Below are positions 38,412-52,053 of a stretch of 64,000 nucleotides of DNA, one piece after another. Positions within the stretch are counted from its first letter, which is position 1; every line of letters starts with the position of its first letter. Below the pieces are notes generated by a model. The model saw only the letters and a program-made list of their open reading frames with translations, was not told where the DNA came from and did no database searches. Origin of the DNA: Xylaria sp. FL1777 (taxonomy: Eukaryota; Ascomycota; Sordariomycetes; Xylariales; Xylariaceae). The stretch lies in the NCBI GenBank assembly GCA_022578965.1, contig MU400591.1:1-64000 (forward strand), in the 5' to 3' direction. A program made the position numbers and the translations under genes.

Positions 38412-39330
38412 TCTAATGGGGTTCTATGTGCATCTATAATTACGGAATACGTGCGGAACGGAACGTGTTGGTTTGGAGGGCAACGAGTGGCGCCGGTTAC
38501 GTACTCCTGTTCGCGATGCCAGACTGTTTCCAACAATGTGCTTTATGATTAATGTTACATGTTTAATGACTTACACATGAATTTATATTTCAACGGTGAC
38601 CCGATGGCTATTCAACCGCGGGTTGGTGTTATGCGCCTGGGCCCAAGCTTACATGTGCTTCACTCTTGAAGATGCAGCCAACTAAGCCCTATATTATAGT
38701 CTATTAAATACTTAGTTAGCTTAACATCATTCACATCTTATTCGAAATCCCTGTGGCATACTGAAGCCCCTGTGCAGTACATTGTCCTCTAATGTTACAA
38801 GATTATAAGATGAAAACTACATAGGAATAGCGTCGTCTTTTTGAGTGGCTGTTTGCGTTCGTATGACTCTGCAAGCACAGTAATTATCTGTATAGCCGTA
38901 CTGTACACGAGCAGGCATTGTCGGCTTCTTGCGAGGACAGGGAGTCACCTGCATTAGTCCGACTTAGGACAGTGCGAAAAGAGGCAGCCTAACTACAATA
39001 GGTTATGAGTCAACTAGAGCAGAGCAGAGCAGAGCAGAGCAGAAAACTGCCCCGCCTTCTTCCATCGAGTGAACCCCTCCATCATCCCATCGCGTGCTCT
39101 TCTTTCACACCCGATTTTTTTTTTTACACGAGGTGTCGCGAATCTACGTCTTTCGACTTCCGTATTTGCTTCTGCAGAACAGCCTCAGCTGAATTTAGAG
39201 TTTTTCGCGACTCCCGATCGATTACACATATCCAGCCCGACAAATAGAAGAAATACATGAGGAAAGACAAGACCAGCCGATCCCGCTGCAACGATAGTAT
39301 CAAGAGCGACGACAAGCGACGACACGCGTC
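38412..39330. other. intergenic
   Basis: Oxidase 3' flank and upstream region of the MetRS gene. Contains the pentanucleotide repeat at 39016-39040; otherwise nothing recognised. Confidence 0.55.
39016..39040. repeat. AGAGC pentanucleotide repeat, five copies
   Basis: Five head-to-tail AGAGC units about 290 bp upstream of the MetRS start codon. Confidence 0.9.
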
Positions 39331-42300
39331 ATGGGTTCGACAACACAGCCAATCCTCCCAGAGCCGGGCAAGAGGAATATCCTCATCACCTCGGCTCTGC
39401 CATACGTCAACAACACCCCACACCTGGGTAACATCATAGGATCAGTCCTCGTAAATAGCCCCCTTGTGACTCGCAACTTGCGCCAATGCGCTGACCTGGT
39501 ACGACAACGCAGTCTGCCGATTGTTTCGCCCGCTACTGTCGCGCACGAAACCTGCGGACGCTGTTTATCTGCGGTAGTGACGAGGTAAGGATGACACTCT
39601 CGTCCCCCAGGGCCTGAGAGCTTTGACAGTCCCATCGTCGTCAAGCCACACTTCCTAAATCGCACATCTCGTAGTACGGTACTGCCACCGAGACAAAGGC
39701 GCTTTCCGAAGGCGTCACGCCAGCAGAACTCTGCGCCAAGTACCATGCCATTCACAAGGAGATATACGACTGGTTCCGAATCGATTTCACAATCTTTGGT
39801 CGCACGCCAACAGAACAACATACCGAGATAGTCCAGGACATATTCAAACGACTTTGGAACAACGGCTTCATAGAGGAACGTGAAACAATACAGCCATATT
39901 GCCCCAAGCACGAGTACGACTGCGCACAACTTCCAAGCAGAATGCTTCTACGATTGGTCACTGACACTTGGCTTCATGCAGATCATTTCTCGCGGATCGG
40001 TTTGTAGAGGGCGAATGTAGTATCTGTCATTACCAAGGTCGCACCGTCCTTCTCTTGGCGTTTTGTCAGAACCGCATGTTGACGAAATTGCAGATGCTCG
40101 CGGCGACCAGTGCGATGCCTGCGGAAACTTACTCGACCCACTACAACCCGTAGCCCAAGCGAATGACGTTGCCGACCAAGCCCAAGAATCAAAACCCACC
40201 GGATGGTTGATCAATCCCCGCTGCAAACTCGACGGCGCTACACCAGAGGCGCGAGCTACGAAGCACCTGTTCCTTCGTCTTGATGCGCTGAAAGATGATG
40301 TGGTGTCATGGTTTCGAGGAGCAAATAAAGAATGGAGTGCCAATTGCGTTGCTATCACAGAGAGTTGGATCTCGAGAGGGTTGCAAGCCCGTGGTATAAC
40401 TAGAGATCTAAAATGGGGTGTGCCTAGTACGTTGGGTACCCAATGTTCTTCTGCTAGGCGAATATTTAGTGTAATTCGCCACTTTATGAAGGCCATTTGC
40501 TAATTTCATGTTAAAATAGTACCAAAGGGGTGCGAAGGGCTATCAGAAGAGGAATACCGTGAGCAATAAGCTTATCCTATCCCGCATCCTCTTAGCCGGA
40601 TTCCTGAGCGAGGCAGCGGGACTATGTCCTTGTACCAATAACTAATATTCTCGCGGCCTAGGCGACAAGGTGTTTTACGTGTGGTTTGATGCTTGCAGTA
40701 AGTTGAACCGTCTCTTTAACTAAATCTCTGTCGAATGGCTATGATGGAATATAAAATGGCGGCTCTTGTCAATTATCGACTGCTGGGCTTCATGATATTC
40801 TGCAACAAAACCTAGCATTATTGAAAACATCTTTTTCGTGGAATTATGCTTACATGATTTGTATAGTTGGATATCCCAGTATCACCAAGAATTACACCGA
40901 TGGCAATAATCTAGAAGGTAAGTCTAGGATCGTGCGACTATTTTCATGAGTAGCATGCTAATGTATACGCCAGGCACACTCTGGACAAAGTGGTAGGCTG
41001 TCAATCGCATGATAGTCTTTGCTTAGAGCTACCTATCTAATAATATTCTAGGTGGAAAAACCCAGAAGACGTCACACTTTACCAATTCGTAAGCTTTTAT
41101 TTATTGATTCCCCCTTTGTCATCGAGTTTCCAACTCTTCGCGCTTTCGAACCGCACGTAATTGAGTTCTCACCTTATCAGAACATATGCTAATTAACTAA
41201 CTCTAGATGGGCAAAGATAATGTTCCGTAAGTGCAAGCTACAGCTTGTATCAGCAGTGAAAGTTTCTTAACTCATCGGTATACAGATTCCATAGTATAAT
41301 ATTCCCTGCCAGTCAACTCGGAACTAAAGAGAATTGGACGAAAGTCGGCCGCTTCTCAACAACTGAATACTTGAATTATGAGGGTGGCAAATTCAGCAAA
41401 TCTCGAAACATTGGAGTTTTCGGAAACTCGGCACAACTTACAGGAATCGATGCCGATATTTGGCGGTTTTTCCTTCTTTCCAGACGACCTGAAACTAGTG
41501 ATGCTGAATTTAAGTGGGAGTATGTTCTGGACACTTCTTAACTCAAGGCATGGCTGACATCAATTAACAGTGAGTTCCTTGATGTAAACAATAATGATTT
41601 GTTGAAGAACCTGGGAAATTTTGTGAATAGGGTGGTGAAATTCACTCATGCAAAGCTTGATGGGTACGACAGTTATATCCTCCTAATCTTAAAACAGCAT
41701 TGTATATTTTTTCTATGAATCAACTAACTCATACTCCTAAACAGCACTATCCCCAATTATCGCAAATACACAGAGCCTTCATTCGAACAGTATAAGGCGG
41801 ATGTCAATGCTCAGCTGCAGAACTATATCGTATGTACCCCAACATAGTTCATATGTCTTTCTAGCAAATTCGGATCGGTTATTACTGCAGGCTTGGAACT
41901 CTGTAAAGCTTGTGATATACAGGAGTCGTTAACATATGAATCTTTAACAGTCCGCTATGGAGGCTATCAAACTCCGTCAGGGTCTACAGATCATCCTCAG
42001 GTATGTTTGATATGAAGTAATAATTGCCGGGAAATACTAACATTTTTCTGTAGCATTTCTACTCTCGGCAACCAGTTTCTTCAAATCAATAAGCTCAGCA
42101 ACCAGACTCTCGCTGAGCAGTATGATAAGTGTACTGCTGTTGTAGGACTTGCTTTGAACCACGTTCTACTTCTAGCGAACCTGCTTAGTATGTACTTTCC
42201 CTTTTTGAAGAAATGCCGTAAACCTTGGGGGTTTGCAAAATTCCTGACAACGTTGTTCAAATAGCTCCATATATGCCCGAGACTGCACGGTCTATGCTAC

Positions 42301-42700
42301 AGCAGGTGGGCGTGGAAACGTCGACGTTCTTGATTCCTGATATCTGGACCGCCAATACGCTCGAGCCTGGGAAGAAAATTGGAGAACCAACTCTCTTATT
42401 CTCTCAAATCCCCGCTGCACGTGCCGAGGTGAGTTTGCTGAACTAGAGCTTGCTTGTTGTGAAGGAGAATATACTAATCAATAACCCTAGGAATGGCGTG
42501 AGACCTTTGGTGGGGATGAGCTCAAGAAACAAAAGGCAGCAGAAGCCGAGAAGGCTGCGGCTAAGAAAGCTGCCAAACAGAAAAAGAAGGAACAGAAGAA
42601 CGCACAAAAGGCTGCTGAGAAGACCACTGTCGATGCTGCTGCCACAGTCTCTACCTCTACAGCCGATACCCCCGCTCCCGCCGATGCGTCTAGCACCTAG
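39331..42700 (+). CDS. MES1: methionyl-tRNA synthetase, cytosolic
   Basis: Charges tRNA-Met with methionine. Class I synthetase signatures: HLGN (HIGH-type) in [15 protein letters not shown] near residue 32, zinc-knuckle Cys in [10 protein letters not shown] and [13 protein letters not shown] and VWFDAC, and [14 protein letters not shown] (KMSKS-type). I reconstruct 18 exons and 17 introns, about 670 residues; the first exons are 39331-39450 and 39513-39584, and tiny exons lie at 40974-40992, 41052-41088 and 41207-41226. The last exon (from about 42491) encodes a Lys/Ala-rich tail ending in a Ser/Thr/Ala/Pro stretch. There is no N-terminal GST-like domain and no targeting peptide, so it is the cytosolic enzyme. 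Many stops are visible in single frames but all fall in introns; the gene is intact. Confidence 0.95.
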
Positions 42701-43647
42701 TGTCTCCTAAGATTCTGGAGAGTGCGGGGACGCTAAAGGGCAGGAGAAGAAAAGATAAAAGAAAAAGGCTAGTTATATGCTGGAACTGCGTGTTTTCCAT
42801 GCATCGGCGACTGATGAGATAGCATAGCGAGAGGAATTTATGTTGTGGTATGTTTAAAGCCGCAACTTGCCGGCCGGGACTGCGGTTGTGTTATTAGATT
42901 TGAAGGACTATACTACACTAGACAAAACCTTGTCATCTTTCTAGTGACGGAATGAGAATATTTGTAGTATCTATCTATAGGGCTGGGGCGTTAGCACGTG
43001 GAGTCGATTTCTGGAAATAACGTCGACTGGATGATCATTTTCAACCCTCTTTTCCTACTTGTGACTTTCACCGAAGTGTAGGAGCCTGTAGCGTCAGGAT
43101 TGTAACATGTGGTTGCAACTGCGGTAGAGGTGTATATTGGTAATCCGGTACCTTTAAGGGGTAACGGCCATGAGTTACCGGGGATTTTATAATAGGCTTG
43201 GGTCCTGGAAAAATATTGCCGAAGCTGCAACTTGTGTTGCTTCCCTTCGTGTTAGTCCAACGGTACCGTCCCTAATGCTGTTATATCCGGCCATTCGATG
43301 TGCTTATTTCCGGCCAACTTAATGACCCGCCCTTCTCCGTCGTGGGGTGCGGTCCGAGGTTAAAGTCGAGTTTATTTACTCCAGGGTTTGGGCATGGGGT
43401 TTTGTTTGTAAGATTGGATTATAATATGGCATACCCAAGACTTACAGCGGTGAAATTATCGTAGTTGCGGTGCCGCTGGTATTTTACTACTTCGTGGACA
43501 TTGCGCTTCCATTTGAGGGCCATATCTGAGCGCTTACACGGACGGGCTTGCAGCAGCACTTGGATGACCTCATTACTAATATACGATTCACGCATGCTCG
43601 ATGGCTGATTAATTAATAAATTGACCAATTTCTACTTGCTTTTCACA
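42701..43647. other. intergenic
   Basis: MetRS 3' flank and upstream region of the dehydratase. No gene recognised. Confidence 0.55.
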
Positions 43648-44976
43648 ATGCCGCGCCCTGTTTCCTCGATATCCCTACGGCAGAAACTCACTCGTCCCCT
43701 CATCCTTCCCCCGCGACGTCATCAATCCACCACCACCCCCGTCTCGGCAGCAGCCGCAGCCTCAAGCCTGCTCTCGCGCTTCCACGGCGAAACTCGCACC
43801 GCCACGCAGGTCCTAGACGGGAACCAGCTGCAGAAGCTCTCGCTAACCCTCAACCGACGCGCCTTGCACCCAGGCCTCGACGTAGCGGCGCGCACGCCGC
43901 CCGACGGCACGGTTGTTCCCCCCGGCTACCATCTTGTCTATTTCACCCCCGCTGGCGTGGAGGATGAGCTCGGGGCCGACGGGACCGATGTCAGCTGGAA
44001 TGCGCCGGCGCCGTTCACGAGGCGCATGTGGGCCGGTGGCAGGATGAAGTGGGAGGGCGGGGACGTCCGGCTTAGAGTCGGCGATGAGGTTGAGGAGAGG
44101 ACGAGGCTTTTGAGTGCTGCGCCGAAGAGGAGTCGCGATGGGGGCGAGATGGTCCTTGTTCGGGTCTTGAAGGAGTTTTGGGGGCCTAGGGGGTTGGCGC
44201 TTGTTGATGAGCGGTGAGTTCGGGTTTGCTCTTTTTGAGTATGAGTTTGGCGCGGTGAGTGAGGGGTTGTGGTATAAGGCTGGGAGTGAAGATTAGATTA
44301 TATGGGAGGAGAGGAAAAGTAGCGAGATTTCATGCTGATCGTGGGTTGTGAGAATAGGTCCTGGATCTTTCGTCCTGAAACCACGATTGCGTCGCCTGCG
44401 GCGGGGAAAACGCTCAGTGAAGCTGTTATTCGAGGTCCCTCGACTGTGAAGGATGTGCCACAAGATGGGGGTTAGTATTCTCATCACCTCACTTCATTTC
44501 TTTCTCTCATGTCACTCCTATCTTTCATTTTGAAATTGAGATACAATGAGAATCCTACGTGAATACTACCTGCCTAGGTAGCTTGAATATGAAAGCTAAC
44601 GATCGATGTTCAAGCCTACCCGCACCGTCAACTCCGCTGGTCTCCGACAGGTCTATTCCGCTTCTCGGCCTTGACCTTCAACGGACACAAGATCCACTAC
44701 GACACCGCGTGGAGCGCGGCCGTCGAAGGTCACCCGGGTTGCGTGGTCCACGGACCGATCAATCTCATCAGCATGCTAGATTACTGGCGCGATCACTGCG
44801 CTGCTGAGGGGCGCACGGTGCGAGAGATTAACTACCGTGCCGTGTCTCCCATCTATGCTGGAGAGACTTATCATATCTCCGCTGAAGAGGTGAAGGAGGC
44901 GGGCGATTCGAGATGGGAAATGCTCGTTCAGAAGGAGGGCAAGATTTGCATGCAGGGTGAGATTCTGGGGTCATGA
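43648..44976 (+). CDS. HTD2: mitochondrial 3-hydroxyacyl-thioester dehydratase, Htd2-like
   Basis: Hot-dog-fold dehydratase; Htd2 carries out the 3-hydroxyacyl-ACP dehydration step of mitochondrial type II fatty-acid synthesis, which feeds lipoate formation. Exons 43648-44213, 44358-44470, 44615-44976; joins keep frame, 346 residues. The N-terminus (MPRPVSSISLRQKLTRPLI) is basic and Ser/Arg-rich like a mitochondrial presequence. Visible family features: a first hot-dog part with PPGYHLVYFTP and RRMWAGGRMKW, and a second with FRFSALTFNGHKIHYDTAW and HPGCVVHGPINL, which carries the catalytic His/Asp region. The gene starts at the ATG at 43648; the frame continues upstream without ATG. Relatives include mesaconyl-CoA hydratase-like proteins, so the exact substrate is by family inference. 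Confidence 0.88.
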
Positions 44977-47881
44977 GTGTGAGGGTGATGGCGGAGTGAG
45001 ATTCTTGTGGTACTCTGTTGAATAATCAATTTCGAAAAGCATGCAGCGTCTCAATTCCCCGCTGCACAGCTGTGAACTAGGTCAGAGTGTCAGATCAACA
45101 TGTTGTGAAACTATGTGTTCTTCATATCTGACATGTACTTAGAATCCGGGGATTCATGACGGGGAGATGCAGTGTACGGTGCCTGTGAGAAAATTGTGAG
45201 ACGCTTATAGCATGCATATTTTAGATAACTATAGCAAGACTGTTGGCCCTCATTATCATTGCTATTGCTGCTATCGTCGGCCGAACAGCTACTACCACTA
45301 GGTATCCTCAACGCTATTTGGGATGGAGTGGCGTGGAACTTTTACCATCGTGTCCTTTAAAGAGCATATCCATAGTCTATTGACATAAAATCTTGAAACG
45401 GGTCATATCTGGAAGTGGAAAGCACATCACATATGTAATACCAGTACTTGTGAGAGGTTCATGAGAATGAGACGTGTAGTTCTTGTGTGACCCCTCAGTA
45501 TCTCAGCTATATCATTGTAGGTACCATCTTCAACAAGTTTCAATACCTAAAGTAGGTACTAATATACTTACTTCCGATGCTAAACATGAGAGATTGTTGA
45601 ATTGAAAATGGGAGGTGGGCAACTTGGCAAGTATCCAATCGAGAATCCTCATCGTCGTGACAGATGAGAGACAACTATGGTCTCGGGTGTCATAGCCAAC
45701 GGGAGGTTATTCAATAAATATGTGGTGGTCTTGTGATGAGCTACTGCATCAATAGCAGCATTGGCTGCTAGCGCTGTTGTTGCCGCCTCGATGCCGACGT
45801 TGCCGACTTGGCGGAACGCTTCACATATCATAGTGCATAAACCACCAATTCTCCATAATACCTACACTACTAGTAGTGTTCTTTTAGCAGTAATACTCTC
45901 CTTTTATCGCCGATAAGATAATGTCAAACTAGAAAAATCTGTAGCATCTAGCCTAAGACAACAGGACATTAATAATACTCTTGTCTCGTATTTGTTTGTT
46001 ACGTGGTGCGGTAGGACTGCTGTACCTGTACCTAAGCAGGTAATTGACGCTTTAGGAATGTGGACCCGATGCAATATGCTAACCCCAACAACGGCATTAC
46101 GAACCGCACCGAACTCACAGGCAGAAATATTACCACGCAGATTATATGTACACGTGTAGTGTACATGTACTGCATTATAACCCACAACAAGTGGTGTATT
46201 TAATGTTGTATTTACTGTAGTATGAGTATAGGATGAGACATTCGGTACTTAGCCCACGTGGAGTTTGACGTAAATTATGGAAACTACGCATAAACTCTAA
46301 TGCCACAGCAGTGGCACTGTTGTGAGCACAACGAACGTAGTGGTAGAAGAATGTATATATGGCAGAAACTGCTATTTTGAGCAACACTTGTAGGTGGCAA
46401 TCTAGGTACCGGTAATCTAAGCTAGATCCAGCAAGAATGCCGGCTCTCGGGCGGCTCGGACGGCTCGGGCGGTCATGTCGGCTATTGCTCCACCATCCAT
46501 GACTGACTGCCAAGCTGGTTGACTTGCAGCTAAACCCTGCTAGCTCTAACCTGAGCTGGCGCATCGAGTCGAACGACTATCGGAATAACTTTTTTCTTGT
46601 TAGCTGTGAGCCTTTATCGACGCATCCACCTGGTTATGCGTGTAGGTACTCCATCGCCTATTCGTCTATGAAATACTCTATCTACTACGGATATGCTCGT
46701 ACTGGTTTGGGAATGAACATTGTGGGTGAACGAAACATCTCTATGCTAACTGACTAATGCCAATGCTTGGTTTTGCGTATGACGACATATTCGAAACAAA
46801 AGACGCGAGAATTGCAATCCATCGTCCATGACGTGATAGCCAGCTTATATGTGATCATCCGACGTACTCGACAACAATTCGCAGGATGATGAGCTGTCTC
46901 CTACACCGCTTATACAACATATATTGAAAAATGTTTCAGCCCCCTATTTTTCCCTTTCATCCCGACATCGCCCATGACCAATCTAGATGCTCGGAACGTA
47001 GACTCAGAAGAGTAGTGTATTGTTGGCTTGTGATATCAGTCAGTCATGCTCCGCCGGTTGCGGTTGATCGTTAGCATATTCTCTCTTAGCTTCACTAGAT
47101 AGTAAGTAGGTGGAGATAATACACTTCATTTCTAGCATCATTCCACTCTCCCTGTCTATGCTCAGTACCCATATGTTCCTTATCACCAATCTATCCTTTT
47201 GTTTTCTCTCGATGTCAGAGCGCGAGTTTTTTCGCATCCGAAATCGTACATAAAATACCTTGGTATAGTGCCTAGCTTGCATTTAGCTGCATGATGTAAC
47301 CAGGCCATCATCTACTGTAAGACTGTACCTTTCTGACAAGTATCCTATACTTGTGGCCCCACATCTTGTCCACCCATAATCGCAAGGCCCGTGTGGAGTG
47401 CTACTAGTACTTGTACTTCATGCAGATAGCGTTCGCCCCACTCTACAGCCAAACCCCGGACCCAGCTATCCAGTCGCTGTAGATTATCCAGTAGCGCCTT
47501 CAACAACCCACCAATTGTTCGACCACCGGGCTCGATACTTTCTCGCCGAGAGGGCTTGGTCGCTTCTCCCGCCTCTGCCTCCTGTTCTCATCTTCGACGA
47601 CCCGACTTGTCGACGTCGACCCAATAACATTGTTGACAGTCGTCCCACAGCCAGGTGCCTGCGATCGCCTGCCCATCGCCTGCGATTGCGCAATCCGCTA
47701 CTATATACTGTCACACGTCTCTCCCACCCAAAGTCGACCTAAAGACGACCGGACGCCACCCGACCCGATGCCGTTTACGACCCCAGCGCAAGGCGGAATT
47801 GCATCAACCGGCGAATGCGGCAGCTAGCAATTGCGAGCTCGCGAGTTCCGACGCATCAGTGACGAGTGACCACGCCCAGGC
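44977..47881. other. gene-poor region
   Basis: About 2.9 kb with no recognised gene. Short imperfect repeats of GGCTCGG occur near 46440-46475, and a CATGTACAC-type inverted repeat near 46150-46170. The right end is the promoter of the transcription factor. Confidence 0.55.
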
Positions 47882-50328
47882 ATGGACATGGAACACATGA
47901 GTGTTCAGGTGGCGGCAGCGGATACCGCCGCCGAGGTTGCCGCCGATGCTGCTGCCGCCGACCCGGCCAACCGGCCTCCCAAGAAGACGAGCCAGACCTG
48001 CTCGACGTGTCGGCTGCGCAAGGTGCGGTGCGACGGGCGCCGGGACATCTGCCAGAACTGCGAGCGACTCGGCTTCACGTGCTCCTTCCAGGACGCCGCG
48101 TCGCCGCACGCCGACAGCGACAGCGTGACCGCCTTCAGTCTCCCGAGGCGACGGGTGAGGCTGGCCTGTACCAACTGCCATTCGAGAAAGGCGAGGTGTA
48201 CTGGCGAGACCCCCAAGTGTGCGCGATGTCAGGCTCAGGGCATCGAGTGTGTTTACCGTCCGACGAAACGGTCTGCTGGCATCAGCAGCGCCGTTGTCAG
48301 CAGCCAACATGTCACCACCGACTCTGAGCATGAATCTGTCGCGTCTGAGCCTCCGGAGAAGCGAACCATGACACACAGAGACCACCATGGCTCTCATCAT
48401 GGTCGTAACTATAGCTCGGACCATCCGAACTTCGACATCACTGGGGGCCAGCTGTCCAAGAGGCTCGGTCACGACTCGTACGTGTTCCGCTACTGCTCTC
48501 TTCCTAATACACCAAGGCTAATATGGGGAATATCAGACTCATATATCCAGACGAAGGTCTGATCCAGCGCACCTTCAATAATTACTTCCGTCACGTACAT
48601 CATGTGCCCGTCTTCTCATTCCTTCACCGTGCGTCACTTATGCAACGCTATCATGCTGGCATGATGGATAGAGCCCTCCTCCTTGCTCTTGTCGGGGTTA
48701 CCTCATTACTCACTGATTTAGGCCCTGGTATGCGCGAGTACGGTGCTAGATGCATCGATGAATGCCAGAGCATGGTGTTACAAGACCTTGAAAACCCCTC
48801 CACCATCAAAATTCAAGCCCTGGTGCTCGTTATGAAGCATCGCATACTCTCGCGGAGGTTTACGAGTGCCTTTATGCTGGCTGCCACGGCCGCCCGGTTT
48901 GCCTACGCCGTTCGATTGAACTATGAAAATCCTAGCCTATGCTTCCTGGCTCGAGAATCACGACGAAGGCTTATGTGGGCATTCCTGACGATTGATTCTG
49001 GGGTCAATGGTGGACAGGCAGACTTTACTCTTGTCTCCCCCGACTCTTTGCATATTCAGCTGCCCTGTAATGAACGCAATTTTGAATTTGATCTCCCACA
49101 AGTCACCGGGCATCTCCGACCACTTCCATCGCAGCCCTTTCCTGACGATGTGGGTTCATTGGCGCTGCACGTACGACTCTTATGGATGAGGAGTAGAGTG
49201 TCGTACTGCACCAAGAACGTCTTGAACATGCCAGAGTCCGAAGTAGCCCAGTTACCGCAATTAATCAAGGTCCTGTCACAAGAGCTGGACAGCTTCAACG
49301 ACCATCTACCTGCTTCTTTCAAATTCTCCGAGAGCAACCTTCAACTACGGGCCTACTCCCCACGTCTATGTGTATATATAATGATCCATGTTTGGTGGCG
49401 CCAGTGCCATTGCGACCTCTATCGTATCGTACTGAGTGGTTTGAAAGAGGCACTCCCGAGATCTAGTGTCAGTCGCCTTGAGCCACAATTTGTGTCTCAC
49501 TGTACACGTCAGTGCTTCGAGCATGCGATTGCCATGGTCGAGATCTTTAGGCTCGTCCTCGCCTTAGACGGCGGGCTGCCTGTCACGGATCTCGACCTTT
49601 CCGTGTGTGCCTATCAATGCGCCCGAATGCTCTACTTCGCCTATCAGACAAACAAAGGCGAGTTGCGGTTAACGGCAGACCAAGTAGTCGAGCACGCTAA
49701 TCGATGCTTACAAATTTCCCGAGCCATGAATCATGTGTCCGCTGGTGCTGCAATTGTAAGCCTAATTGTTTATTTATCTATAGTCGCCGAGTGTTACTAA
49801 CCAGAAGTGTTAATCTAGGTGTCCGACTTAGAGAAATTGATCTCACGTGGTTTAGCATCAGGTGGTAGCCCGGGCTCACCTGAAAATCCCGAGGTTGTAG
49901 GCCCCGGTAGTGTATCACAACCGCCGTTGATGCGCCAGATTCCCAATCATAATCAGCATATACATCTTCTAGATGACGAAACACCCATGGTCCCAGTACC
50001 CTCGTCTTCAGCAAACGTATCGTCACCCGGCATGAATGCAAATCATAGCGCCATACCTACCCCAGTGTCCAGTACTGCCGCGCCTGATCCGCCACAGCAC
50101 CGCCGCGATCCCTCTTTTTCGGATCTTACCGTCAATGATCCAAATCTGGTTAGACCGAATCTGCCTCCCGTTGTCCCCCCGGATGGTCTGGATAATAACA
50201 ACGCCTTTGAGGGCGCTATGGATGGCTTTGATTTTGCTCTCGAGTCTTACGGCAACACTGGGGTGGACTCTGCCTCGTGGTTTTCACAGGAGTGGTTGAC
50301 TACGGACTTCCCATCGATGCCTGTGTAA
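47882..50328 (+). CDS. transcription factor with two Zn2Cys6 clusters
   Basis: Nuclear regulator of the fungal zinc-cluster family. Exons 47882-48477, 48537-49755, 49819-50328; joins keep frame, 774 residues. Two complete clusters are visible: Cys40, 43, 50, 57, 60, 67 and Cys96, 99, 106, 113, 116, 123, each CX2CX6CX6CX2CX6C, with 28 residues between. The usual number is one. The middle part (about residues 210-470) looks like the fungal-specific regulatory (MHR) domain, with FRHVHHVPVFSFLHRASL and ARESRRRLMWAFLTID. The tail is Pro/Ser/Asn-rich and acidic, as in activation regions, and ends in WFSQEWLTTDFPSMPV. The N-terminus is Ala/Asp-rich. Target genes are unknown; the nearest candidates are the accessory genes on either side. 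Confidence 0.92.
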
Positions 50329-52053
50329 CGATTTCTTTTGCTGATACACATGATTTCAATACACCTTGAGGAGGCAGTGTGATAGACGCAGAGTCTCGCT
50401 TTTTCTTTATCTAGAACCCGATGGGAGTACCTGCTTGAAACCGATCGTTATGGCCAAATCGACTATCTACACACCGGATAGCTTTGTGGCTCTTTCACAG
50501 GATTGTGAAATGCGAAGGTTTCCTAAATGTAGGGTATCAAGTGTCTTCGTATTGCAAGCGCAAGAGTCTCCTGCAGGTGTCACTCAGAGTACCCATTGAT
50601 TGAATCATCAACCAAGCAGTGGACTAGGTCTTCCGAAACATAGTTTCTACTTAAGGAGACATTGAAAATGTCCCTACCGAGGGTGCATGTTTAACATCGT
50701 GGTCCCTAGAATGTGAAAGGCAAAAAGGATCTCGCCGGGTCGTTGGTCATGGTCATACATACCAGACCTCGAGGCCTAGGAGCTTAGACTTACCACAGTT
50801 TCACACCCGCGACACAGCGGGCGCACCATGAGGCGGATACATAAACCACGGTAATGGCACACAATCGCCATTCGAGACAAGAGAAGCCCCGGTTCGCTTA
50901 GTATCTCACGAACATACCTAAGGCATTACAGTAACCATCAATACGCTCGTCGATGACGCGAATTACATTACGATGGCTCTCAAAATAGGAGACACTTTAA
51001 TGCGCAGATGAATTTGAGTGTCATCAGATTATTTAAACTTTAGTTATGGTCCTTGATACGACTATACGATTTAGCTGGACATATTGCGCAATATCGAGCC
51101 TTCAGCAGCTCTTCGAAGAGCAGCTGCTCCTCGTGCAATGCAAACGGAGTTTGCTACTACGACTGGTGCTTACTAGAAGGAGCTTCGTAGGTAGGTTAGG
51201 CAATGAGCATATATAGAGTTTGATGAGGAAGCTCGGGTATGTTGATCTGTTTATAAATGATCAAATAAAATCCCTCGGAAATAATAGTGTTCATATGGCG
51301 CCAAAGATATGTAATGAACTTACTCCATTTATATGAAAAAACCAACAGGAATAAAAAGGCGATAGAATAGAATACATTTCAATACTTGAAAGTGACCGCT
51401 AGACTCTTTTTTATAATCTGGCCTTTAAGGAATGGGACTAGCTATCTTGTATTTAGTAACCAGGTAATTCTACAAGATGAAAATGTTGGACCTGCGTGAG
51501 TTAGTTTAATTGCAATCCGTTTTGAGTTATAAAAGAGCATATCAACATCTCATAGCTATATTCTGATACCTCGTGGACGGAGGCTGCTTCGCAATAATGA
51601 CATGAACGTAAACGCCCGGTGAAACTACAAGAGTAAGATGATTACGTTCACTACTAAGGATCGTAGCCGTGTTTTCATCATACCTAAGTACACAATGGAG
51701 CTTCCTGACCGTGACACGAAGTATGGAAAATGACGGGAAATCATGGGCTGGTTGGCCCGGAGAGTGCCAGGGATGGGGTAAAACGAGCACGCATCCGTAG
51801 CAACTAGGTATCAAGGGATGGTTTTCTACCCACTCGCAATTAATATTCACGAATGAATCAACAAACACATTCAATCATACCCACGGTTAAGTATTTCGGG
51901 AAGACATAAATTGTTAATACATTTTCTACCCCCCCCCTCCTAAATTGCCAGCGGGCATTACACTTTGTACCATTATTATTTCAAGCTTCATCAACAGTTC
52001 TTTCCCCAGGCTGCCGCTCAGCTCTCTCTCTGTTGGATAACCTGAAATTCAAA
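50329..52053. other. intergenic
   Basis: About 1.7 kb, AT-rich from 50.9 to 51.5 kb, no gene or RNA recognised. A CTCTCTCTC run lies just upstream of the F-box gene start. Confidence 0.5.

Noticed and set aside
39300..39929. 209-codon frame antisense to MetRS
   Set aside because: Shadow of the synthetase exons, crossing its introns.
39331..42700. MetRS as a frameshifted pseudogene
   Set aside because: All breaks coincide with consensus introns and every conserved segment is recovered in frame.
46437..46475. GGCTCGG repeats as a possible binding-site array
   Set aside because: Only three imperfect units and no nearby gene to regulate.
47804..48472. 222-codon frame antisense to the transcription factor
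   Set aside because: Mirror of the GC-rich double zinc-cluster exon.
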